From positions 62,001 through 126,000 of the forward strand of contig DGRX01000018.1 of the NCBI GenBank assembly GCA_002391235.1: a stretch of DNA of 64,000 bases, written 5' to 3'. The position numbers and the translations under genes were made by a program. Below the pieces are notes generated by a model. That model searched no databases. It was given only the letters and a program-made list of their open reading frames with translations, and was not told the origin of the DNA. Within the stretch, counting starts at the first letter, position 1. Each line of letters begins with the position of its first letter. This document shows, in pieces, positions 58,102 to 64,000 of this stretch. The stretch is from Treponema sp. UBA4377. Lineage in GTDB: Bacteria; Spirochaetota; Spirochaetia; Treponematales; Treponemataceae.

Positions 58102-58112
58102 AGAGAACATTT
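58085..58112. promoter_or_regulatory. Inverted repeat around the GH16 start codon
   Basis: AAATGTTCTCT (58085-58095) and AGAGAACATTT (58102-58112) are perfect 11-bp arms around a 6-nt loop that contains the ATG (58101-58099). It could be an operator or an RNA hairpin blocking the start. No good Shine-Dalgarno sequence is visible. Confidence 0.6.
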
Positions 58113-58166
58113 TAGCGCGGTTTTCGGCTTTTTTCCACAATTTTTTGCGGAAGATTTTAGGCCGCT

Positions 58167-59078
58167 TTACTGAACAAAGTTGTAGGGCGTTTCCTGGTAG
58201 ACGTAGTAGTTGAGCCAATTGCGGTAAAAAAGCGATGCGGTAGAGCGCCAGGTTGAAAGCGGCTTTTGGCTTGGATCGTCGCCGGGAAAATAGTCCTGGG
58301 GAATTTGTATCGGAAGGTTCTTGTTTTTGTCGCGCCAGTATTCGTCGGCCAAAGTGTTTGTGTCGTATTCCATGTGGCCGGTCACAAAGACGGCGCGGTT
58401 GTTTTGCGTCTTAATTATAGAAGGGCCTTCGTCCGACTGCGCCAAAACCACAAGGCCTTTTTGGGCGGCGATGTCCTCGGCACGAATCTGCGTGTGGCGC
58501 GACTGGGGCATCAAGAAAACGTCGTCAAAGCCGCGCAAAAGGGAATCGGCCTGCCCCTCCGGCTGCCAGTTTTTGAAGACGCCGAATTTTTTTTGCGGCA
58601 AAGGATATTTTGGCACGCCGAACAAGTGGTAAAGGCCGGCCTGCGCCGCCCAGCAAATGTAAAGGGTTGAGAAAATGTTTTCCTTGCTCCAATCCATTAT
58701 GGCGCAAAGCTCTTTCCAATAGTCAACTTGCTCAAAGGGAATTTGTTCCACCGGAGCGCCGGTTATGATAAGGCCGTCGTAGCGGTGCTTGAAAAGCTCG
58801 CCCGAAGGAATGTAAAAGCGGTCAAGGTATTCGTCGGAAGCGTTGCGGTAGGCGTGGCTTTCCATTCTGATGAGCGAAATGTCCACTTGCAGCGGAGTGT
58901 TTGACAAAAGGCGCAAAAGCTGCGTTTCGGTCGTGGACTTTGTGGGCATAAGATTTACCACCGCGATTTTTAGCGGGCGGATGTCCTGCGTGGTGGCGCG
59001 GCCTTCTGTCATTACGAATATGTTCTCGCTTTCCAGCACTTTTTTTGCCGGCAAGTCGCTCTGGATTTTTATAGGCAT
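58167..59078 (-). CDS. metAA: Homoserine O-acyltransferase (MetA type)
   Basis: This 303-residue enzyme transfers an acyl group to homoserine for methionine synthesis. The nucleophile is Cys142 in LYICWAAQAGLYH; the catalytic His and Glu lie in GHMEYD. The residue at position 111 is Glu (GAPVEQ), which in MetA enzymes has been linked to acetyl-CoA rather than succinyl-CoA preference. The start at 59078 follows a TAGAAT -10-like box by 7 nt, so the mRNA may be leaderless. It is divergent from ppk2, and a poly-A inverted repeat lies between them. Acetyl specificity is a prediction. Confidence 0.93.
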   Translation of the reverse strand: MPIKIQSDLPAKKVLESENIFVMTEGRATTQDIRPLKIAVVNLMPTKSTTETQLLRLLSNTPLQVDISLIRMESHAYRNASDEYLDRFYIPSGELFKHRYDGLIITGAPVEQIPFEQVDYWKELCAIMDWSKENIFSTLYICWAAQAGLYHLFGVPKYPLPQKKFGVFKNWQPEGQADSLLRGFDDVFLMPQSRHTQIRAEDIAAQKGLVVLAQSDEGPSIIKTQNNRAVFVTGHMEYDTNTLADEYWRDKNKNLPIQIPQDYFPGDDPSQKPLSTWRSTASLFYRNWLNYYVYQETPYNFVQ

Positions 59079-59106
59079 GGAACATATTCTAGCGCAAAAA
59101 AAAAGT

Positions 59107-59135
59107 TTGCGCCATACAGAAAAGCGTGTTATAAT
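59107..59135 (+). promoter_or_regulatory. Promoter of ppk2
   Basis: TTGCGC (59107-59112), a 17-nt spacer and TATAAT (59130-59135), then GGAGGAG before the ATG at 59173. The -35 box overlaps the right arm of an inverted repeat (GCGCAAA ... TTTGCGC, 59092-59112) with a poly-A centre, shared with the metA leader. Confidence 0.7.
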
Positions 59136-59172
59136 GATAGAAGTTTTTTATTGCAGGCGATAGGAGGAGATT

Positions 59173-60174
59173 ATGTCAGATATTTTAAAGGAATACCGCT
59201 ACGACGGAAGCGAAAAGCTCAACCTAAAAAAGGTTTGCCATGATTCCGGCGGCCGCAAAGACCAAAAAGCCAAGCTGATAAAGCAGACCGAAAAAAACTT
59301 GCAGGAAATCGCCGACTTGCAGGAAAAGCTCTACGCCGAGTCAAAGGAATCCGTATTGATTGTCTTGCAGGCCTTGGACGCGGCCGGAAAGGACAGCACG
59401 ATAAAGCACGTTCTTGCCAGCGTCAATCCGCAAGGCATAATCGTCCACAGCTTTAAAGGCCCCAACTCCACCGAAGAAAGCCACGACTTTTTGTGGCGCT
59501 ACCACAAGCGCCTGCCCAGCCGCGGCATCATGTGCATTTTCAACCGTTCCTACTACGAGGAAGTCTTGGTCGTCAACGTCCACGAATTTTGGAAGGGCTA
59601 CAAAATGCCCAAACGCACGCTGACAAAGGACTACATCAAGAACAAGTACAAGGACATTTGCTCGTGGGAAAACTACCTTTACGGAAACGGCTACCGCATC
59701 GTGAAATTTTTCTTGAACCTTTCAAAGGACGAACAAAAACGCCGCTTTTTGGAGCGAATCGACCGCAAGGAAAAGAACTGGAAGTTCAGCCCCAACGACA
59801 TAAAGGAGCGCGCCTACTGGGACAAGTACCAAGAGGCCTTTGAGGACGCGATCAACGCCACCAGCACAAAGGACTGCCCCTGGTACGTTTTGCCGGCCGA
59901 CCAAAAATGGTACACGCGCTATCTTGTAAGCGAAGTCTTGGTCCAAACCCTGCGCGACATAAACCCCAGCTTCCCAAAACTGCCCGACGACGACAAAAAC
60001 CGCTTGGCCGACTGCAAGGCGCTTCTTGAAGCCGAAGGCGAAACGGTTCCCGCAAAAAAAGAGGCTAAAAAAGAAAAGGCTGAAAAAAAGGCCGCCGCGC
60101 CAAAAGAGAAAAAGCCAAAGAAAGAAAAGAAGGACAAAAAAGAAAAATTGACCGCAAGCGCGGCAATTAAATAA
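59173..60174 (+). CDS. ppk2: Polyphosphate kinase 2 family protein
   Basis: This 333-residue protein has a PPK2 core with the Walker A-like LDAAGKDS (68-75), the lid motif NRSYYEEVLVVNVHEFW, and FFLNLSKDEQKRRFLERI. PPK2 enzymes use polyphosphate to phosphorylate nucleotides or run the reverse reaction; this is a one-domain form. The C terminus (about 285-333) is an extremely Lys/Glu/Ala-rich tail that could interact with the acidic polymer. An 83-residue membrane protein gene and apbE follow in the same direction with short gaps. Substrate preference (ADP or AMP) is not deducible. Confidence 0.9.
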   Translation: MSDILKEYRYDGSEKLNLKKVCHDSGGRKDQKAKLIKQTEKNLQEIADLQEKLYAESKESVLIVLQALDAAGKDSTIKHVLASVNPQGIIVHSFKGPNSTEESHDFLWRYHKRLPSRGIMCIFNRSYYEEVLVVNVHEFWKGYKMPKRTLTKDYIKNKYKDICSWENYLYGNGYRIVKFFLNLSKDEQKRRFLERIDRKEKNWKFSPNDIKERAYWDKYQEAFEDAINATSTKDCPWYVLPADQKWYTRYLVSEVLVQTLRDINPSFPKLPDDDKNRLADCKALLEAEGETVPAKKEAKKEKAEKKAAAPKEKKPKKEKKDKKEKLTASAAIK

Positions 60175-60192
60175 ATGCCTTGGAGGAATAAT

Positions 60193-60444
60193 ATGGCAAA
60201 ATCAGGTTTGACAGGATTGAATTGGATTGTAAAAATCCTTTTGGTAATCATCGGCGACATCTACGGAATTTTGCGCCGCGTCACAAGCGGAAGCTTGATT
60301 CCAATCGTAATCGGAATCATCCAAATCGCGTCGTTGGTTCTTACAAGCTACAACCGCCTTGTTGGAATCGTTGCCTGCGTTTTCTGGATCATCGACTTGG
60401 TGACAGTAATCGTCAACAAAGAAGTCACAGTCTTGGCGGACTAA
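60193..60444 (+). CDS. Small two-TM membrane protein
   Basis: This 83-residue hydrophobic protein has two or three membrane segments (about 10-25, 35-53, 58-78) and few charged residues. I recognise no family. A GGAGG sequence precedes the ATG at 60193; an earlier in-frame ATG at 60175 lies in that Shine-Dalgarno region and is rejected. It sits between ppk2 and apbE, 8 nt before the latter. Whether it serves in the membrane flavin or phosphate metabolism of its neighbours is unknown. Confidence 0.65.
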   Translation: MAKSGLTGLNWIVKILLVIIGDIYGILRRVTSGSLIPIVIGIIQIASLVLTSYNRLVGIVACVFWIIDLVTVIVNKEVTVLAD

Positions 60445-60451
60445 GGGCGCC

Positions 60452-61471
60452 GTGTTCAAGACAAAAATAGTCGCCGTTTTTTTTGCGGCGGCCTTTCTCT
60501 TGTTTTCAGGCTGCGAGCGGCGAATACATGCGCAGTCTGAATTCGTTTTGGGAACGGTATGTTCCATCAATTTATACGAAGATGGAAGCGCGGAGCTTTA
60601 CGGAAATCTTTTTGCCCGCCTGCGGGAACTCAACGACATCTTTAACAACTATTCAGACTCTTCAGAAATTTCGCGGGTGAACCGTGAAGCCGCCGCCGCG
60701 CCGGTCCCTGTAAGCCAAGACTTTTACCTTGTCCTAAAAACGGCGCTGGACTTTGCACGACTTACAGGCGGCGCCTTTGACCCGACCGTCGGCCCGCTGG
60801 TAAAGCTTTGGGGCTTTGGAAAAAGCCCGCGCGTTCCCAGCCAAGAAGAAATCGAGGCCGCGCAAAAACTTGTCGGCTGGCAATGCGTAAAACTAGAAGA
60901 GCGCGCCGTCCGCTTTACCAAAAGCGGCGTCCGCCTAGACCTCGGCGCAATCGCGAAAGGCTACGCGGCCGACAGCTTGGTTGACATTTTGCGCGAGCGC
61001 GGAGCAAAGCGCGCCTCGCTCTCACTAGGCGGAAACGTTTATGTCTACGGAAAAAAGCCCGGCGGCTCCTTGTGGAGCGTGGCCATCCGCGACCCTTCAA
61101 AGCCGGGCCAAAACGCATTTATGCTAAAGACGCGCGACGCGACGGTCGTGACAAGCGGCGCCTACGAGCGCTTTTTTGAGCAAGACGGAAAAACCTACGG
61201 CCACATCCTTGACCCGGCCACAGGCTTTCCGGCCCAAAGCGGCTTGGAAAGCGTGACGATTGTAAGCCACAACAGCATGGTCGCCGACGCGCTAAGCACA
61301 AGCCTTTTTGTTTTGGGAATGGAAAAAATCCCCGAGATAAAAAAAAGCGCGCTGGCCGGCGGCTTTGAGTGCGTTTTGGTTGACGCAAGCGGCAAGGCTT
61401 ACGCAAGCAAAGGCCTCAAAGGAGCGTTGAGCGCGCTTAACGGGCAAGAAATCGCTTTTTGCGATTTTTAG
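60452..61471 (+). CDS. apbE: FAD:protein FMN transferase
   Basis: This 339-residue lipoprotein (start GTG 60452; lipobox LLFSGC) attaches FMN covalently to threonine residues of exported or membrane flavoproteins, such as RNF/NQR subunits. Family motifs present: SEFVLGTVCS, FDPTVGPLVKLWGF, VRLDLGAIAKGYAAD, the FAD-binding SLGGNVYVYG and GHILDPATGFPA, and the C-terminal ADALSTSLFVLG. It is preceded by the small membrane protein gene and overlaps the convergent nhaC by 4 nt. The presence of apbE implies a flavinylated electron-transfer system elsewhere in the genome. Confidence 0.94.
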   Translation: MFKTKIVAVFFAAAFLLFSGCERRIHAQSEFVLGTVCSINLYEDGSAELYGNLFARLRELNDIFNNYSDSSEISRVNREAAAAPVPVSQDFYLVLKTALDFARLTGGAFDPTVGPLVKLWGFGKSPRVPSQEEIEAAQKLVGWQCVKLEERAVRFTKSGVRLDLGAIAKGYAADSLVDILRERGAKRASLSLGGNVYVYGKKPGGSLWSVAIRDPSKPGQNAFMLKTRDATVVTSGAYERFFEQDGKTYGHILDPATGFPAQSGLESVTIVSHNSMVADALSTSLFVLGMEKIPEIKKSALAGGFECVLVDASGKAYASKGLKGALSALNGQEIAFCDF

Positions 61472-63021
61472 TTCGCCGCTTTCTTCTTAAAGTACAACAA
61501 GGTCGCGAACAAGGCGGCTAGTCCGATTACCCAGCTGATGATTCCGCTGGCGACAATTCCCAAGCCTTGCGTAAAGCCAGCCACTATGTAGGTGACGAAC
61601 GAAACTGCGGCGACCAAAAGCGCGTAGGGCAGCTGCGTTGAAACGTGCTTTACGTGGTCGCAGTTGGCGCCGGCGCTGGCCATAATCGTCGTGTCGCTGA
61701 TCGGCGAGATGTGGTCTCCGCAAACGGCTCCAGCCATGCAGGCGGAAATGCTGATGATTCTTATCGGGTCGCTTGCGACCGGGAAGGCCGCGATGCAAAT
61801 CGGAATCAAGATGCCAAATGTTCCCCAAGAAGTTCCGGTGGCAAAGGCAAGTCCGCAAGCGATTGCAAAGATAATCGCGGGCAGCATGTTCTTTAATCCC
61901 TGCGCGCTTCCGCCGACAAGGCCGGCGACATATTCTTTGGCGCCAAGCGAGTCGGTCATGGCTTTAAGGGTCCAGGCGAGCGTCAAAATCAAAATCGCGG
62001 GAACCATCGCCTTAAAGCCGTCGGGCAGGCAAGCCATAATCGACTTGAACGAAATGATTCTTCTGCAAATGTAGAAGACAACCGTAATCACAAGCGCGGC
62101 AAAGGAACCGAGCACCAAGCCAACCGAAGCGTCGCTTGCGGCAAAGGCTTCGACAAAGTTAAGGTAAGCGGGATTGGCCACCATCTCCCCTTCGGCCTCG
62201 CCGGCAACTTGGGCGGCAAAGAAGCCGCCCGTGTAAATCATTCCCAAAACGCAGAAGACAATCAAAGCCGCGATCGGCAAAACCAAGTCGATGACCGAGG
62301 CCTTGGGGTTTTCGGACTCCTCGTATTCTTTTTCGGACTTGTCTTCCATTTCTTTTTCGGCCTTGGCCATAGGTCCAAATTCAAAATTGCGGGCGGCCAA
62401 GAAAAGCGTCATCGCGATTGTAAAGAAGGCGTAAAAGTTAAAGGGAATGGCCCTGCAGAAAAGCGCGATTCCGTTCTCGCCCTCGCTCACAAAGCCGGAG
62501 ACTGCGGCGGCCCAAGAGCTTATCGGAGCGATGATGCAAATCGGCGCGGCGGTGGCGTCAATCAAGTAAGCCAGTTTGGCGCGCGAAACTTTGTACTTGT
62601 CAGTGACCGGCTTCATGACCGAGCCGACTGTAAGGCAGTTAAAGTAGTCGTCGATGAAAATCAAGATTCCCAAAAAGATTGTGGCGATTTGCGCGCCGGC
62701 CTTGCTCTTGATGCGCTTTTTGGCCCATTCGCCAAAAGCCTGCGAGCCGCCGGCCTTGTTCATAAGCGCGACCATCGTTCCCAATACGACAAGGAAAACC
62801 AGAATGCCGACGTTCCAACTGTCGCTAAGCTGGGCGATCATTCCGTCCTTAAAAATGTGGTTGAAAAAACCGGTAAAGCCCGCGTCCGTTCCCACTGCGT
62901 AAAAAGCGCCGCCGATAAGGACTCCGATAAACAAGGAAGAATAAACTTCTTTGGTGAGCAAAGCCAACAAAATGGCGACGATTGCCGGAACAAGCGACAA
63001 AAATCCAAAACTTGCTTCCAT
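61468..63021 (-). CDS. nhaC: NhaC-family Na+/H+ antiporter
   Basis: This 517-residue membrane protein has about 12 membrane segments and NhaC signatures: GILIFIDDYFNCLTVGSVM, ISSWAAAVSGFVSE, GTSWGTFGILIPI and CGDHISPISDTTIMASAG. NhaC proteins exchange Na+ for H+ or, in some cases, lactate or malate. A Glu/Lys/Asp-rich cytoplasmic loop lies at about residues 215-240. The start at 63021 has TAGGAGGACGGG upstream; a 53-residue protein gene ends just before it, so they are co-transcribed. Confidence 0.92.
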   Translation of the reverse strand: MEASFGFLSLVPAIVAILLALLTKEVYSSLFIGVLIGGAFYAVGTDAGFTGFFNHIFKDGMIAQLSDSWNVGILVFLVVLGTMVALMNKAGGSQAFGEWAKKRIKSKAGAQIATIFLGILIFIDDYFNCLTVGSVMKPVTDKYKVSRAKLAYLIDATAAPICIIAPISSWAAAVSGFVSEGENGIALFCRAIPFNFYAFFTIAMTLFLAARNFEFGPMAKAEKEMEDKSEKEYEESENPKASVIDLVLPIAALIVFCVLGMIYTGGFFAAQVAGEAEGEMVANPAYLNFVEAFAASDASVGLVLGSFAALVITVVFYICRRIISFKSIMACLPDGFKAMVPAILILTLAWTLKAMTDSLGAKEYVAGLVGGSAQGLKNMLPAIIFAIACGLAFATGTSWGTFGILIPICIAAFPVASDPIRIISISACMAGAVCGDHISPISDTTIMASAGANCDHVKHVSTQLPYALLVAAVSFVTYIVAGFTQGLGIVASGIISWVIGLAALFATLLYFKKKAAN

Positions 63022-63030
63022 CCCGTCCTC

Positions 63031-63192
63031 CTAGTTGGCTGCCTTTGAAAGGTCGGCTAGCAAAGGCTTGGTCACGCCAGCCTTTTCCAAATGCTCGATA
63101 ACCGCAATCGCGTAGTGAACCGCGTCCAACGAATCCGCCGCGCAATAGGTCTTAAGCTCTTTTAGCGCTTTAATCGCATCATTGTTTGTCAT
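63031..63192 (-). CDS. Small 53-residue protein upstream of nhaC
   Basis: ATG at 63192 with AAGGAG 6 nt upstream encodes MTNNDAIKALKELKTY and ends KAAN at TAG (63033-63031), 9 nt before the nhaC start. The protein is helical and hydrophilic, with no signal or membrane segment. No family is recognised. The good ribosome-binding site and tight linkage to nhaC make it a probable gene, too short for routine gene calling. It might be a regulatory partner of the transporter; that is a guess. Confidence 0.65.
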   Translation of the reverse strand: MTNNDAIKALKELKTYCAADSLDAVHYAIAVIEHLEKAGVTKPLLADLSKAAN

Positions 63193-63328
63193 AGAAACTC
63201 CTTTTTATTTTTTGGGAACGCAGCCAGCCCGCAAAACGCAAGACCGGCGCGCCTTTAAACATTATGCGCCAAGTCGGTCCGTTTTGCAAGAGAATTTTTT
63301 TTGCGCGGAAGGAACGTTGAAAAAACTT

Positions 63329-64000
63329 TCAATAATAAACCAACAAATATTCGCCGCGCGAAGTAAAGCCCAGCAACTTGTAGAGCGCCAGGGCGGCGGC
63401 GTTTTCTTGCTTGGCGTAAAGGCAAAAACTGTCAAAAGCCAAAGACGGGCGGGAATCGCCGGGCTTGCCGGAATCGCTTGCAATGCCAAAGGAGCCCGTC
63501 TTGCCGGAATCGATGGAGCCGCCGCCCGCATTAAGGCCTTGCGAACAATTTTGTCCGCCCGAATTTTGGCGCTGGTCGTCAAGCCCGCTTTCAAAGAGCG
63601 CGATTATTTGCCTGACTAAAAAAGACGCGCGGCCTTTTTTGCGCTCGGAGGGAATTGTGTAAACGCCGCCGAGCATGCAATGGCGCAGGCCGCACGCGGA
63701 GACGCGGGCCTTTGCGATCGGTCGGCCGCCGTCATAAAGCGCGAACGTAAGGCCTTGGCCAAGCTCATGCTTAAAGGCCGCCGCAAGGGCCGCGTCGCTT
63801 ATGTCAAAGGAGTCGGGAACGACTTCCTCGCGCTGGTAGCCCAACTCAAGCGGGAGCAGGCTTTCGTAGTCCGCGGCCGTAGCTTGGATTACGCGCAAGC
63901 CGCCGCCTGAGTTTTGGGTGTGGACAGCCTTTTTGTTTTGCGACGCCTCTTGGTTTTCCTCGCCGCTATCTTGGGAGAGCGATTCAATACCGCTGTTCGC
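63329..64000 (-). CDS. GNAT-like acetyltransferase, partial (5' end outside window)
   Basis: The frame is open from the right edge to the stop at 63329, with 223 residues visible. The C-terminal part resembles a GNAT acetyltransferase: ARVSACGLRHCMLGGVYTIPSERKKGRASFLVRQIIALF (acetyl-CoA-binding motif A) and LYAKQENAAALALYKLLGF (motif B). About 40 residues rich in Ser, Gly, Asp and Gln (ESGLDDQRQNSGGQ to GKPGDSRPS) are inserted between the two. Upstream, a Ser/Gln/Asn/Glu-rich linker of about 34 residues continues past the edge, so the true protein is larger, possibly with a second domain. Substrate unknown. Confidence 0.7.
   Translation of the reverse strand, partial: ANSGIESLSQDSGEENQEASQNKKAVHTQNSGGGLRVIQATAADYESLLPLELGYQREEVVPDSFDISDAALAAAFKHELGQGLTFALYDGGRPIAKARVSACGLRHCMLGGVYTIPSERKKGRASFLVRQIIALFESGLDDQRQNSGGQNCSQGLNAGGGSIDSGKTGSFGIASDSGKPGDSRPSLAFDSFCLYAKQENAAALALYKLLGFTSRGEYLLVYY

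Overview
The window looks like a treponeme (Spirochaetota), probably a gut or rumen-type fermentative anaerobe. The evidence is indirect but consistent: a class I lysyl-tRNA synthetase, an EF-G of the spirochaete/mitochondrial-like type, pyruvate formate-lyase with its activase, GH51 and GH16 polysaccharide hydrolases, a methyl-accepting chemotaxis protein, and genes packed with 1-4 nt overlaps. Species cannot be named. I saw no rRNA, tRNA, CRISPR array or insertion sequence.

Layout. 1-8.5 kb: an ABC (FtsX-type) permease pair running off the left edge; cysE with a solute-binding lipoprotein and an ion-transporter-type permease; a pyridoxal kinase divergent from a MocR/PdxR-type regulator; an RluA pseudouridine synthase. 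8.5-18.4 kb: chemotaxis receptor, TrmH methyltransferase, an ATPase-HDOD signalling fusion, a LapA/SPOR envelope pair, class I lysS, a membrane protein and an arabinofuranosidase. 18.4-32 kb: a small RecA-like ATPase, fusA, a large beta-barrel-like protein, the pfl locus, the TrmB-ddh-lysA operon and divergent ilvC. 32-39.7 kb: an AT-rich island, described below. 39.7-51 kb: XRE regulator, preA, HD hydrolase, radical SAM protein, acyl-CoA ligase, second RluA enzyme, omptin-like outer-membrane protease, cytidylate kinase-like protein, two CorC-type proteins and a thioredoxin-fold lipoprotein. 51-64 kb: a single-chain purL, phosphohexomutase, TetR regulator with a perfect palindrome at its start, GH16 lipoprotein, metA, PPK2, apbE, NhaC antiporter, and an acetyltransferase running off the right edge.

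The most unusual part is the island at about 32.0-39.6 kb. It encodes a WYL-domain regulator, two tandem PD-(D/E)XK-like paralogs (one fused to an HNH domain), a third PD-(D/E)XK-like protein, an 81-residue protein, a 253-residue membrane protein that aligns end to end with the transmembrane domain of the type III export protein FlhA but lacks its cytoplasmic domain, and an AAA+ ATPase. An identical 18-bp sequence containing a palindrome lies before the WYL gene and before the 81-residue gene, so the two halves are probably co-regulated. WYL regulators with nucleases are typical of anti-phage loci. I propose this as a candidate undescribed defence-type system; its function is inference.

Another recurring feature is a set of promoters whose -10 box ends only 5-9 nt before the start codon (pdxR-like, trmH-like, lapA-like, rluA-like, purL, metA), which suggests leaderless or near-leaderless mRNAs.
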